DNA of 64,000 nt from Nocardia sp. NBC_00565 (GTDB lineage: Bacteria; Actinomycetota; Actinomycetes; Mycobacteriales; Mycobacteriaceae). The DNA lies in assembly GCF_036345915.1 (NCBI RefSeq), contig NZ_CP107785.1:8122001-8186000 (forward strand), written 5' to 3'. The position numbers and the translations under genes were made by a program. Below, piece after piece: positions 18,969 through 27,352 of this stretch. Positions within the stretch are counted from its first letter, which is position 1. Every line of letters starts with the position of its first letter. The notes below the pieces were generated by a model, which worked only from the letters and a program-made list of their open reading frames with translations, did no database searches and was not told where the DNA came from.

Positions 18969-19193
18969 ATGGCAACACGTAAGGTCACCCTGTCGCTGGA
19001 CGAGGCGTCCTGGGCCTTCGCCGAACAGGCGGCGGCTCGCGCGGGGATGTCACCCTCGGCGTGGATATCGAAGGCAGCGCGTCGCGAAGCCGTGCGAACC
19101 GGCGTCGGTCCGGTGCCGGATGTGACGGCCCTGGCTGCGGCGGACGATGCGGAGCTGGCCGCCGCCGAGGAGGCGATGCGTGCGCAGGGGTGA
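18969..19193 (+). CDS. Antitoxin of a MazEF-like pair
   Basis: A 74-residue protein starting MATRKVTLSLDEASWAFAEQAAARAGMSPSAWI... (only the first part is quoted in order: MATRKVTLSLDEASWAF). The short beta strand followed by two helices is the ribbon-helix-helix layout of antitoxins, and the acidic Ala-rich tail would wrap the toxin. It overlaps the downstream toxin gene by 14 bases. Such pairs usually repress their own promoter; a TACGAT-like -10 lies just before the start. Confidence 0.8.
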   Translation: MATRKVTLSLDEASWAFAEQAAARAGMSPSAWISKAARREAVRTGVGPVPDVTALAAADDAELAAAEEAMRAQG

Positions 19194-19476
19194 ACTGTGG
19201 ATCTATCACCCACACGGTTCGCCGCGGCGCCGTACCGTCGTGCTCATCAGCAGTGATGGCATCAATGAATCCCCGAGGCCGTGGCTGATCGCCGCCGAGG
19301 TCGTCGAGGAGGATCCGCAGGACATCCTGGCCGTACCCGTCGAGCGGCACGGTTGGGTGCACGCCGGAAATATCGGTCGCATCTATCGCGGCTGGTTGGC
19401 CGAGCACATCGATGAGATGGAATCCGATGCGCTGGACCGGCTCGATACCGCGTTGCGCGCGGCCATGGATCTCTGA
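19180..19476 (+). CDS. Toxin of the MazF/PemK type
   Basis: A 98-residue protein with the PemK/MazF opening RRGELWIYHPHGSPRRRTVVLISSDGIN (first block RRGELWIYHPHGSPRR), a middle strand DILAVPVERHGWVHAGNIGRI and a C-terminal helix of the kind MESDALDRLDTAL. MazF toxins cut RNA. The GTG start at 19180 lies inside the antitoxin gene, and its ribosome site GAGGAGG is within antitoxin codons, so the two are translationally coupled. This is sequence-divergent, so activity is not certain. Confidence 0.75.
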   Translation: MRRGELWIYHPHGSPRRRTVVLISSDGINESPRPWLIAAEVVEEDPQDILAVPVERHGWVHAGNIGRIYRGWLAEHIDEMESDALDRLDTALRAAMDL

Positions 19477-19577
19477 CGCACCGGATCTGGGAAGCGCCAA
19501 CCGCCGTACGGCATTATCGTTGCGGCGGCACCAGCGGTGGCCGTTGGATGCCAAGACTTATGGAGAAGAGGAGTCAG

Positions 19578-19907
19578 GTGCGGATCTTCCTGATCGCCGC
19601 GGCACTTGTCGCGCTGCCGGTACTGGCGGCGTGCGGTAACGACAAGGCCGCGGAACCCACGGTCACCCAGGCGGATATCTCGAAGTCGCTGCAGGACAAG
19701 GGGCTCAAGGACAAGAGCCTCGCCGACTGCGCCGCGAAGGTCTATGTGGACCAGGGCATTTCGCAGGAGGGCCTGCGCAAGATGATCGGCGACGAATACG
19801 ACGCCAAGGCCGCGGATCCGAATAACTTCGGGATGAGCAGCGATGACGCGGACAAGGCTCGTGAGGCCAACACCAAGATCTTCACGGAGTGCCGCATGCA
19901 GAAGTGA
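19578..19907 (+). CDS. Small putative lipoprotein
   Basis: A 109-residue exported lipoprotein. The GTG start (AAGAGGAG site 4-5 bases upstream) begins VRIFLIAAALVALPVLAAC, a signal peptide ending in the lipobox LAAC; the Cys would be lipidated. The mature part is charged, Asp/Lys-rich and helical, with two further Cys (LADCAAKVYVD and FTECRMQK) that could form a disulfide. The family is not recognised beyond a general actinobacterial lipoprotein. Confidence 0.78.
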   Translation: MRIFLIAAALVALPVLAACGNDKAAEPTVTQADISKSLQDKGLKDKSLADCAAKVYVDQGISQEGLRKMIGDEYDAKAADPNNFGMSSDDADKAREANTKIFTECRMQK

Positions 19908-19988
19908 GGCGTGGTGCGCCCATTCCGGTGGAAATTCAGCGGGGATCCCGCTGATTCGGTGCCGGAATGGGGCGCTGAGGACATCTGC

Positions 19989-21428
19989 TCAGGCAGCGGG
20001 GCAGTGCGTCGATGGAGCAGGGACGGTTCGCTCGATGAGATAGCTGTCGACGGCGGTCTCGGTGCACTGTGTGTCGTAGACGCCATGTCCCCAGCCGTCG
20101 TAGGTGAGCAGGGTGGCATTGCTGGTTCGAGCGGCCACCTGCGTTGCCCACTCATGCGGGGTGGCGGGGTCGTGCAGACCGTTGGCGATCAGGATCGGTG
20201 CTGCGCCGTCGACCCGTGGCCGGTGCGGCGGGTTCTGCGGCGCGGTCGGCCAGCCGGAGCAGAAAGTTCCTGCGGCCCAGGCGAAATGGGCGCGCAGCGT
20301 GGGCGCTTGCGCGTTCTGCTCGTGCCACTGCCCGATCCAGTCGCCCTGGTCTTCGATATCGAATTTCCAGTCGGCACAAAGGATTACCTCCGGCATCGCG
20401 GTGGGTTCCCCCGATTTCCGGCTTTCGATGGGCGGCATCGGGGCGGCCACTGGCTGGACGGTCAGTGCTTGTAGATCACCGGTTAGTCCGGCCCAATCAG
20501 GGCGGTAAAGTCGTTGCGTCACTTCGGCACTCAGATCCATCGGTCCCAGCACCCGGTCCGGTTCAGCGAGGTCGCGCAGCTCCCCGCGGGCGGCCCTGGC
20601 GTAGAGATATCCGTAGACCCGGTGCACGTCGGTGTCGTGCAGCGCGCACGTTTGATCGCGTTCGCACCAAGCCGCGAATTCATTGAACGTGTCCTGTCCC
20701 GCACGGGCTTCGGTCGCGAAGAAGTCTCGGCCGTCGAGGCTGTGATCGTCCACGCTGTCCAGCACCAACGCACGCAGCCGCTGCGGGAACAGCTCCGCAT
20801 ACGCCTGCGCCGGCATGGTGCCGTACGACCGGCTGTACACGCTGAGCTGATCCACGCCTAGCGCACTACGCAGCGCCTCGACATCGCGGGCGACGCTGAC
20901 GGCATCGAGATGATCGACGAGCGGCCCGGTGTGCTCGCGGCAACTGGCCGCGAGATCCCTTGCGTAGGACTGTACTTCGTCGATTCGACCACCGAGGTCC
21001 GGCACCATATTCGGCCGGTGCGCGGCCAGCCCGGCATCGCAGCGAACCGGATGACTGCGCCGCACCCCACGCGGATCGAGACTGATGATGTCGAATCGCG
21101 CCCGCAGCTGCGGCGAGAACTTCCCACCCCGCAAGATCTCGTCCACACCGGATGTCCCGGGCCCGCCAGGGAGCGAGACCAGCGTGCCCACCTTCCGCGC
21201 CGCGTCATCGGCCCGATCCCGAATCACGGCGATATCGACCGTCGCCCCCGTGCGGTCCGCCCAATCGATCGGCACCCGCACTGTCGCACAGTCGTATTCG
21301 GCGTTCTCGGTGCACGGCTGCCAGCTCAGCGCGGGTGTCGGACTCGCCGCGGAACTACACGCGACCAACGCACCGGGAACCAACGCGGTCGCCAGCGCGA
21401 CACAGAACATGTTGCGACGAAAGAACAT
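19989..21428 (-). CDS. Exported alpha/beta hydrolase, tripeptidyl-aminopeptidase type
   Basis: A 479-residue secreted lipoprotein-like hydrolase. The signal peptide ends with VPGALVACSS, a lipobox. The hydrolase has the proline-peptidase-like oxyanion motif LPGGPGTSG, nucleophile region VYSRSYGTMPAQAYAELFP, the acid in GLHDPATPHEWA and the His in GWGHGVYDT; the TAP-like C-terminal domain closes the protein. The nucleophile elbow reads S-R-S-Y-G where the family usually has G-x-S-Y-G. The start may be at 21455 instead. The substrate is probably a short peptide. Confidence 0.85.
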   Translation of the reverse strand: MFFRRNMFCVALATALVPGALVACSSAASPTPALSWQPCTENAEYDCATVRVPIDWADRTGATVDIAVIRDRADDAARKVGTLVSLPGGPGTSGVDEILRGGKFSPQLRARFDIISLDPRGVRRSHPVRCDAGLAAHRPNMVPDLGGRIDEVQSYARDLAASCREHTGPLVDHLDAVSVARDVEALRSALGVDQLSVYSRSYGTMPAQAYAELFPQRLRALVLDSVDDHSLDGRDFFATEARAGQDTFNEFAAWCERDQTCALHDTDVHRVYGYLYARAARGELRDLAEPDRVLGPMDLSAEVTQRLYRPDWAGLTGDLQALTVQPVAAPMPPIESRKSGEPTAMPEVILCADWKFDIEDQGDWIGQWHEQNAQAPTLRAHFAWAAGTFCSGWPTAPQNPPHRPRVDGAAPILIANGLHDPATPHEWATQVAARTSNATLLTYDGWGHGVYDTQCTETAVDSYLIERTVPAPSTHCPAA

Positions 21429-21512
21429 AGGCGCAATCCTCAGCACCCCACCCACTCACCCACATCACCCGGACGAGCCACCGCATCTCACACCCCGGTA
21501 CTACATGGGCAA

Positions 21513-21548
21513 CAAAAGGCCCCGACCTGTGAGTTACTGGTCGGGGCC
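21513..21548 (-). terminator. Terminator, probably the original one of tRNA-Gly
   Basis: Stem GGCCCCGACC / GGTCGGGGCC followed on the minus strand by TTTTGTT. It lies directly beyond the displaced tRNA 3' copy at 21555, where the tRNA transcript would have ended before the elements inserted. Confidence 0.85.
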
Positions 21549-21554
21549 ACTTTT

Positions 21555-21596
21555 GAGCCGATGACGGGAATCGAACCCGCGCTGTCTGCTTGGGAA
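21555..21596 (-). other. Attachment-site copy: displaced tRNA-Gly 3' half (distal)
   Basis: 42 bases identical to the 3' part of the tRNA-Gly gene at 34043-34084. The match ends in the anticodon arm and no 5' half follows, so it is not a tRNA gene. Beside it lies the likely original terminator. It marks the outer end of the integrated region. Confidence 0.88.
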
Positions 21597-21858
21597 ACTT
21601 GACTTCCTATACTAGAAGCAATGTATTTGGCGGAATCCCAGCAGTTGGACCATTCGAGATCGTCCGCGCCAGCGCCGCGCGCTGACCCGCTCCGAAACCT
21701 CGCCGGAGCTATCCCAAACGAACGACCAACCGCCGCGACCAGAGGAACAGTGGATCGAACTACGACCGTGAGCTGCACGGTGCCCAGTCCCGCTGCGGCG
21801 CGCTCGTTACCTCACTCACGCCGACGATATCTCGAGCCGGACTCTCGTCTAGCCCAAC

Positions 21859-22518
21859 CTAACCGATGGTGAGCCCCGTCTTATACCAGTCAATACCAGT
21901 CCGACTGTCGATTCCAACTGAGACTGGATCGGCCGCCTTTTCTGCAATAAGGCGGTCGACATATTCCGGAAGGTACCAATAATATGTCGCTGCTCTTCCC
22001 ACCTCCACCACGAAGGGAAATCTGTAGCATTTTATGTCTTTATCGGTATCGGGAGATTCTGTGCAGTACGGCGGTGTTGTATACGGTTGCGAAGTAATCC
22101 ACCAGCCGAATCCATTTTCAATGTTCGTAAGTAGTCCTATGTCCATTACTGTAACCGGTCGATTCCCGATGTTCGTGACGGTAATTGATAGCCACGTACC
22201 CTTTATTTTCGCGGTATCGGTAGATATTTTCTTTGGCTCACTATCCGGGTCGCTAACTCTATTTAGGTAGCTGCCGTCATCTCGGTCCTGCTTCAGGGTG
22301 AAGGTTACGCTGTACCAGAGTCCGGTATCTATTTTGTTGATCTGCGCAGCTTCCCCTGCAATCCGATTGGCTTCCAGGCTATTTGAACACGCTCTTGTAG
22401 CGGTGAGGAAGGATCCGATGGTGCCGATCAGTGCAATAAATGCAATTGCTATTGTAAAGCGGTCTTTCACTTCCAGGCTCGCCATTATACTGCTGACTCG
22501 TGAGGTAAGCCTACCCAC
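21859..22518 (-). CDS. Membrane-anchored protein of unknown function
   Basis: A 219-residue protein with one transmembrane helix at about residues 21-40 (FTIAIAFIALIGTIGSFLTA) and an outer or cytoplasmic domain with no family I recognise. The chain is Tyr/Thr/Asp-rich with three Cys. The codons are AT-rich compared with neighbouring core genes, which fits recent arrival. The GTG start has an AAGGGGGG site. It is the only convincing gene between the two outer attachment copies. Confidence 0.7.
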   Translation of the reverse strand: MGRLTSRVSSIMASLEVKDRFTIAIAFIALIGTIGSFLTATRACSNSLEANRIAGEAAQINKIDTGLWYSVTFTLKQDRDDGSYLNRVSDPDSEPKKISTDTAKIKGTWLSITVTNIGNRPVTVMDIGLLTNIENGFGWWITSQPYTTPPYCTESPDTDKDIKCYRFPFVVEVGRAATYYWYLPEYVDRLIAEKAADPVSVGIDSRTGIDWYKTGLTIG

Positions 22519-23095
22519 CGTGCCCCCCTTGAATGAAAATCAAAGCTCAGATGCAATTACACCGCCGGAGGAAGGCCTCTGGCAACTGCTCCGCGCATTA
22601 ATGGAAAACTTCCGGAAGTAAAACCGGTGGGTCGGTCTTCGGAAGTCGGATCTGTGGGCGCATCGCACCGGCATTCGATTGCCAAGGTTGCGATCGACGC
22701 TGTGTTGCCAGATCAGTGAGGTTTGCCCTCTGGCCTCGGAAAACGGTGCACACTTGCGAGTTCGCGACACATCCGACGTGCGGCACCATTGCGCAGTGGA
22801 CGAGGATCGGGCCGTGACCAGGACAGGGAAACACAGGCACCATGCAGACTTGACGCTCGTTTCATCCAGTCCGGCACCGCCCCTCGATGGCACCTGAGGT
22901 GCAGATTTCGGCCGTGACCTGCGCTTTACGCCTCGCGCGAGGTGGGGTCGATCGCGAAGGATGAAGAGTCCGTGCGCGCGAAATGGCGTGGCGGACCGTG
23001 GAATCGAACGAAAGGCTATACCTTGGACTACACCCGAAACCGCAGTCCCTAGGGGAAACAGACGAAAGGCCCTGGTTAGAGGGCCATTTCGTGTC
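22519..23095. other. 577-base stretch without a convincing gene
   Basis: Upstream of the membrane-protein gene. Open frames here are short, have no ribosome sites and look like no family. A small hairpin terminator closes it at 23064-23089. Base composition is mixed, AT-richer near 22519-22620. Confidence 0.5.
23064..23089 (-). terminator. Hairpin beside the middle attachment copy
   Basis: GGCCCT/AGGGCC stem with a 6-base loop and ATTT/AAA flanks, just past the middle tRNA-derived copy. All three copies have a hairpin in this position, as expected if each element brought a terminator to finish the tRNA transcript. Confidence 0.65.
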
Positions 23096-23140
23096 GAGCC
23101 GATGACGGGAATCGAACCCGCGCTGTCTGCTTGGGAAGCA
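23096..23140 (-). other. Attachment-site copy: displaced tRNA-Gly 3' half (middle)
   Basis: 45 bases identical to 34043-34087. The homology stops in the anticodon stem. It divides the integrated DNA into an inner element of about 10.9 kb (23141-34042) and an outer one of about 1.5 kb (21597-23095). Confidence 0.88.
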
Positions 23141-23326
23141 AAGTGTCGGGTCATTTCACCTGTGGTTTTCCCGCAAAACCCCAGGTCAAGGCCATCCGCG
23201 ATGGCCCTGTTCGGTCCCCGTTTGTGTGGCTTGACTACACCAACGGGCACACCAAACAGAATGCGCGAAAACGTTGGCCGCACAGTGTCAAACACTACGC
23301 AAGCACTTCGCATTCACCTCGTAAAT

Positions 23327-23347
23327 GCGCAGGTCTGGAGCCTGCGC
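23327..23347 (-). terminator. Hairpin after the XRE regulator operon
   Basis: GCGCAGG / CCTGCGC with a 7-base loop, about 55 bases beyond the stop of the minus-strand regulator gene. Confidence 0.6.
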
Positions 23348-23402
23348 TACTCAGGCCGGCGGCCCTACCCCAGAGGACACACCAACACGACGCGGGCAGC
23401 TC

Positions 23403-24230
23403 TCACACGCCGATCCCCGCAATCAGATCCACAGCCCCCGCACCGTGGCGGGCCAGGCCATGCATGATCGCGAAGGCATCCGTGTAGATCGCGATTTCCG
23501 ACGGGCGAGTGATAGTCAGCTCCGCTGAAATGGTCTCGACCATCACGCGCTCAGCGTCGAAGATCGCGAACCCGTGCGAGCCGACCGACGCATCAACAGT
23601 CGCCGGAACGATCCCCAAGTCGACCCGCGGATTCGCTGCGTGCTCGATCAGGGCGCGGCGCTGCTCGGCCATGATCTCCGACGATCCAACCGTCTGATGC
23701 AAGGCAGCCTCGCCGATGACGAAGGAGAACCGGCGTCGCCCCGTGCGCAGCACACGCTGTCGGGACATCCGCACGGCGACCGCTTCAGCGATGTCGTCGC
23801 GGCCACCAGGGACGAGCGCACGGCAGGTCGTGAGCATCGCTGCCGCATACTCCGATGTCTGGAGCAGACCGGGCACCACCCACGATTCAAACCACCTGAC
23901 GTATTGGGCGCGGCCCTCGATCTCAAGGGATTGCCGCTGTCGGTGGGCGCGGCCGGACGCCACGACGCGCCGCCACTCGAGGTACATGGATTGCAGGTTG
24001 CGGAGAGTGGCGACCAGGTCGTCATAGACGAGAGGCGAATTGGTGGCGCGGCACCAGGCGAGTAGGTCGTCTTCGCTGGGTTGCTGCTTGCCCAGTTCGA
24101 TGCGGGACACCTTCGCGGGATGCCACCCGCACGCTTCGGCGAGTTGCTTGCCGGACAGGCGGGCGTCCCTGCGAAGCTCGCGCAAGCGAGCCCCCAGAGC
24201 CGCCCTTGCCTGCCCGACGCTGCTGCTCAC
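23403..24230 (-). CDS. XRE-family regulator with DUF5753 (WhiJ-like)
   Basis: A 275-residue regulator. The N-terminal helix-turn-helix is LRELRRDARLSGKQLAEACGWHPAKVSRIELGKQQPSEDDL, and the remainder is a DUF5753-type domain (WFESWVVPGLLQTSEYA, then IGEAALH and VDASVGSHGFAIFDAERVMVET). This is the Streptomyces WhiJ-type architecture, usually coded beside small partner genes and often found on mobile DNA. GTG 24230 overlaps the stop of the upstream gene by four bases (GTGA), supporting this start over longer ones. Confidence 0.86.
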   Translation of the reverse strand: MSSSVGQARAALGARLRELRRDARLSGKQLAEACGWHPAKVSRIELGKQQPSEDDLLAWCRATNSPLVYDDLVATLRNLQSMYLEWRRVVASGRAHRQRQSLEIEGRAQYVRWFESWVVPGLLQTSEYAAAMLTTCRALVPGGRDDIAEAVAVRMSRQRVLRTGRRRFSFVIGEAALHQTVGSSEIMAEQRRALIEHAANPRVDLGIVPATVDASVGSHGFAIFDAERVMVETISAELTITRPSEIAIYTDAFAIMHGLARHGAGAVDLIAGIGV

Positions 24231-24772
24231 TGTGCCGCGTATTCCAATCGGTAGTCGGCGCGGTTGATGCCCTGCTCCCACAGCCGACGCCACCCGGCAC
24301 CGGCTACCGCGACGATGTCCGGATCCGTGGTGACGGCGAGGCCGACCGCGTCGCCTGTCTCGTCGACGGTGTTGAACGCGACTCGTTCGTCATCGAACAG
24401 CCAGTAGTCGTCCTGCGGGATGTGGCCGGTTGCGAGATGCCGGGGGAGATACCGGATCTGTTCGCCCGCTGCGGCATTCGGCGCGCACGCATCGAGCAGC
24501 CACGCGGTGTACTCGGTGTGCGGCACCGACACCACTCGCACCCGCGCCACGGTCACGCCGCGCGCCGCTGTTTCGGCGACTAGGGCGCACCACTGGCGAC
24601 CGCCGTCGGTCTCGACGATGTCGCGGGATTCGCGCCACCGCACCAGCGGTTCGTACTCGTCCGGCACCTGGTAGGAATCCTGCACTTCGACATGCACGGC
24701 AGACACCTTCGCTGCCCGGAAGTACTCGGCGTAGATGCCTTCGCCAGCGAGTTCGCCGCTCACTGCGCGCAT
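24227..24772 (-). CDS. DUF6879-type protein
   Basis: A 181-residue cytoplasmic protein of the group often encoded beside WhiJ-like regulators. Visible blocks are FRAAKVSAVHVEVQDSYQV, WRESRDIVE and LPRHLATGHIPQDDYWLFDDERVAF. The role is unknown. A GGAGG site lies 7 bases before the ATG. It overlaps both the preceding gene (13 bases) and the following one (4 bases), so the three form an operon. Confidence 0.75.
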   Translation of the reverse strand: MRAVSGELAGEGIYAEYFRAAKVSAVHVEVQDSYQVPDEYEPLVRWRESRDIVETDGGRQWCALVAETAARGVTVARVRVVSVPHTEYTAWLLDACAPNAAAGEQIRYLPRHLATGHIPQDDYWLFDDERVAFNTVDETGDAVGLAVTTDPDIVAVAGAGWRRLWEQGINRADYRLEYAAQ

Positions 24773-25059
24773 CGTGGAACCTCCACAGCGGTCTCGTCGG
24801 GATCCAGGGTGAGTTTCGCCCGAATACTGTCGGGCACAGGGGTTCCGGCGACGAGTAGCAGGCCGGGGGTCTCGGTGGTTTCGACACGCAATGCGGCTCC
24901 GGGCTCAGCCCAGTCGAGCAAGGCATGGGGTACGAGGACGGCGTGACCGTCGCGGGTGTGAAGCCCTTGGACGATCAAGGCGTCCGGGCCGAGCGCATAC
25001 AACGCCGGGCAACCTCCATCTTTCGATCCTGACCCGAGCAATCGCAGTTCGTTGGTCAT
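24760..25059 (-). CDS. Hypothetical protein, first gene of the WhiJ-like operon
   Basis: A 99-residue protein with no family I recognise. It contains several short beta-type stretches (ALIVQGLHTRDGHAVLVPHALLDW) and ends with two acidic/charged segments, resembling the small partner proteins of WhiJ-like regulators in size and place. An AAGGAG site precedes the ATG. It heads the operon 24230-25059 and is divergent from the plus-strand operon at 25329. Confidence 0.68.
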   Translation of the reverse strand: MTNELRLLGSGSKDGGCPALYALGPDALIVQGLHTRDGHAVLVPHALLDWAEPGAALRVETTETPGLLLVAGTPVPDSIRAKLTLDPDETAVEVPRCAQ

Positions 25060-25328
25060 CGCCTACTCCTTGTTCGCGCAACTCTACGTGTGTGACTCTG
25101 CAATTCTCCCTGCTCAGACCAACGATTGCAGAGGATTGCCGCGCAATCTGCCGCAATTCTGTATCGCCGCTGTTTGCCTGCGCCATAGCGTCTTTCGTGG
25201 CCCCGCCGTCGGGTCGACGCCACACCGCCCCCTCATCCGGTGAACCACTCGCCCGCATGGGATGGCCCGAGTGGGCGGCAGTCCTCGGCGGCGGGTGCTC
25301 ACCAACCGGACGACCGAAGGGGCGGGAG

Positions 25329-25628
25329 ATGAACCTTCCCGTACGACGTGACGACGAAGACGCTCGGAAACTGGCGCTTGCCCCGGAGGGCGGCCCGCGC
25401 TACCTCCAGCATGACGACGGATCATGGGACCTAGTCGGCGAAGACGGGTGGCTGATTGATCCTGAAGAACTCCGCGACCTCCACGCCGACGCCACGGCCG
25501 TGAATGCCGCTGCGACGTTCGCACCGATCGACGTAGACCTTCTGACCGAAGTCCGTCAGGGCCTCCTGTCCATGCCTTCAGTGATCGACGTAGAGCCGAT
25601 CTCCGTGCGGGACAACGAGGTTCGATGA
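25329..25628 (+). CDS. Hypothetical protein
   Basis: A 99-residue acidic protein (RRDDEDARKLALAPEGGP, later ELRDLHADATAVNAAATF) with no recognised family. Its ATG follows an AAGGGGCGGGAG stretch. It overlaps the next small gene by four bases (ATGA), so the two are probably co-translated. It looks like accessory-region cargo. Confidence 0.65.
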   Translation: MNLPVRRDDEDARKLALAPEGGPRYLQHDDGSWDLVGEDGWLIDPEELRDLHADATAVNAAATFAPIDVDLLTEVRQGLLSMPSVIDVEPISVRDNEVR

Positions 25629-25798
25629 TCGGCGACGGGTGGATCATGCTCGGTTTGATGCTGGCGTCCGGCTTGCCGCTGGGGGTCGTGGTTGCGGTGA
25701 TCGTGTGGCCCGAGCGCATCCCGAAAGACCGGACTGTGGAGGCCATCCGGGAGCGGGTCGAAGCGGAGGAATCCAACCGCGCGACAGGCGATTTCTGA
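25625..25798 (+). CDS. 57-residue single-pass membrane peptide
   Basis: Reads MIGDGWIMLGLMLASGLPLG then VVVAVIVWPERIPKD, so one transmembrane helix over about residues 5-28 and a charged C-terminal tail. The ATG overlaps the preceding stop. The role is unknown. Confidence 0.6.
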   Translation: MIGDGWIMLGLMLASGLPLGVVVAVIVWPERIPKDRTVEAIRERVEAEESNRATGDF

Positions 25799-25835
25799 CC
25801 CGCAGACAGCGGTAAGTAGATAGATAGGGGAAGTG

Positions 25836-26264
25836 ATGAGGAACCTGATCAGGGTGGCGTTGCTCACCGGATTCGGCATCGGCTCGACGCTCGTCGGCGG
25901 CGCTACCGGTACCGCGTCGGCCGACAACATCGTGTGTTTCATCCACGCGATCGAGCCATGGAAAACCGACCATAACTCGATAGCGCCGATCAACTTCGGG
26001 TTCAAGGTGCACTGCACCGGAAAGCCCGCGTTGCGCAACGTGACTACGAAGCTGTGGCGCTACGACCCGACGGACGGCAAGCACTATGTTCACTCCGAAC
26101 GCAACGACAACACCACCGATCCCGATGTCGAAACGCTGTACTCGGCGTCGTGCTCGTCGGCCGGGATCCTCTACCAGTTCCACACCGAGGCGATCGTGAA
26201 CGCGTTTAATGGCAACTGGGACCGCGAACCCGACAACAGCAGCACCATCGCGGCGATCTGCTGA
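25836..26264 (+). CDS. Secreted protein of unknown function
   Basis: A 142-residue exported protein with a signal peptide (MRNLIRVALLTGFGIGSTLV..., cleavage near ASA-DN). The mature part has four Cys (VCFIH, VHCTGK, SASCSS, AAIC), likely two disulfides, and several aromatic residues. The family is not recognised; proteins of this look are common in Nocardia mobile regions. The AGGGGA site precedes ATG 25836; a GTG three bases earlier is less likely. Confidence 0.72.
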   Translation: MRNLIRVALLTGFGIGSTLVGGATGTASADNIVCFIHAIEPWKTDHNSIAPINFGFKVHCTGKPALRNVTTKLWRYDPTDGKHYVHSERNDNTTDPDVETLYSASCSSAGILYQFHTEAIVNAFNGNWDREPDNSSTIAAIC

Positions 26265-26287
26265 CAACAACGGAAGGGCGTAGCCGA

Positions 26288-26785
26288 ATGACGACTCTCG
26301 AGCAGCATCCAGCGGTCGCAGTGGCAACCCGCGCCCTCGTGGGCAGTGACCGGGATCTGAGCCCGGTCGCTGCCGTCATCCGCGACGATGTCGCCGCTGT
26401 CCTCATCGACGGCGCAGAGGGCCGATGGATCGTGTTCGCCGATCCGCGTGGCGGCGAATGGTTCGTGGAGGGCACCACGTTCGGTGCGACGCGACCGGCC
26501 GGGCCGCGTAGCGTCCGCTCGCCGGATCACATGCCGCTCCAACGTTTGCGAATCAGGTTCCACGGTGACGGCGAGGGCGGCGAAGGGTGGTTAGCCGTAA
26601 CCGGTCTCGCCGCCTATGACGCGGTGTCGGTGTCGGTGGCCTCCGGACTCGACGAAGCCGTCGCATCCGTCACCGATGACGGTCTCGTTTTCGCCGTCAT
26701 TCGAGCGCGCGCCGATGATGATCCGAGCGTCTACGTGAACACCCGCGACGGACGGCGCATATCGGCCGTAGCGCGCGAAAGCTGA
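26288..26785 (+). CDS. Hypothetical protein
   Basis: A 165-residue soluble protein with alternating beta-like strands (VAAVLIDGAEGRWIVFADP, EWFVEGTTFG, DAVSVSVASGLDEAV). No family is recognised. A GGAAGGG site lies 9 bases upstream of the ATG. It follows the secreted-protein gene by 23 bases on the same strand, so it may share that transcript. Confidence 0.68.
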   Translation: MTTLEQHPAVAVATRALVGSDRDLSPVAAVIRDDVAAVLIDGAEGRWIVFADPRGGEWFVEGTTFGATRPAGPRSVRSPDHMPLQRLRIRFHGDGEGGEGWLAVTGLAAYDAVSVSVASGLDEAVASVTDDGLVFAVIRARADDDPSVYVNTRDGRRISAVARES

Positions 26786-26792
26786 GAGGACC

Positions 26793-27038
26793 CTACTTCG
26801 TCGTCCGCGTGGGCTGGTGACCGTAGTCGGGACGGAGGGTCACGAGGTACTCCCCGAGGGTGTTGCAACAGGCGACGCTGTAGGCCACGATTCGGCTGGG
26901 GTCGCTCGGGCTCCGGTGCACCTGGGCGATGATTCCGGTGCGGCGCACCGCCGCTGGATCCGCGGGTTCGACACCGCGCCCATGCGTGTCCGACCACCAG
27001 GTGACCGGGTCGCCCACCGCGAGAGATGTATCGAACAT
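26793..27038 (-). CDS. Hypothetical small protein
   Basis: An 81-residue protein (MFDTSLAVGDPVTWWSDTHG...). The opening strand with VGDPVTWW and the pattern of short beta segments resemble a small SH3-like barrel, but no family is recognised. GGGAG lies 10 bases upstream of the ATG. Two tandem TATCTGTCA motifs lie 65-95 bases upstream. It converges with the plus-strand gene at 26288. Confidence 0.62.
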   Translation of the reverse strand: MFDTSLAVGDPVTWWSDTHGRGVEPADPAAVRRTGIIAQVHRSPSDPSRIVAYSVACCNTLGEYLVTLRPDYGHQPTRTTK

Positions 27039-27103
27039 ACTTTCGAGTCTCCCACATATCTCAGCTTCGTGTCGTGCCGCGCGAAAGCTGTGGCTGACCA
27101 CCA

Positions 27104-27132
27104 TATCTGTCAGGTGATCACGATATCTGTCA
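27104..27132. promoter_or_regulatory. Tandem TATCTGTCA motifs
   Basis: TATCTGTCA occurs at 27104-27112 and 27124-27132, an exact 20-base spacing (two helical turns), upstream of the gene at 27038. The reverse complement recurs at 27954-27962 and 28009-28017 around the start of the next minus-strand operon. It may be a binding site of an element-encoded regulator; this is an inference. Confidence 0.4.
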
Positions 27133-27222
27133 CCGAACGCGGTGGATGGCCTTGCGGTGGCTGTCGGGCGCGCAAACCGGAAATCCGACACTCAGGCCTG
27201 CCCCACTTCGGTGAAGCCGGAG

Positions 27223-27352
27223 CCAGTCTTGTTCGCTGGAGCTGATGGCCGAATCCCGACACGGCACGCCCGACAACCTACGCCGCTACCTCAAACCCTC
27301 ACCGGCCTCGCGCGCCATCACTAGCCTGCTCGGCCCCGTCAGTCGCCGATGA
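27223..27352 (+). pseudogene. Possible C-terminal remnant of a tyrosine recombinase
   Basis: The frame ending at TGA 27350-27352 reads LELMAESRHGTPDNLRRYLK, then PSPASRAITSLLGPVSRR. The SRH...LRRYLKPS pattern looks like the C-terminal end of actinobacterial integrases, where the Tyr is the nucleophile. It has no start and a stop just upstream, so only about 40 codons remain. Its end overlaps the minus-strand gene at 27299. Confidence 0.4.

Noticed and set aside
17125..18978. 617-codon minus-strand frame
   Set aside because: Shadow crossing the TetR gene and the alpha/beta hydrolase; the hydrolase has its own frame with all motifs.
22598..22843. Minus-strand frame of 81 codons between the attachment copies
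   Set aside because: Cys/Pro-rich without a ribosome site or known fold; left unannotated.
21555..23140. Two further tRNA-Gly genes
   Set aside because: Only the 3' half is present at each; no 5' half or acceptor pairing, so they are attachment copies.
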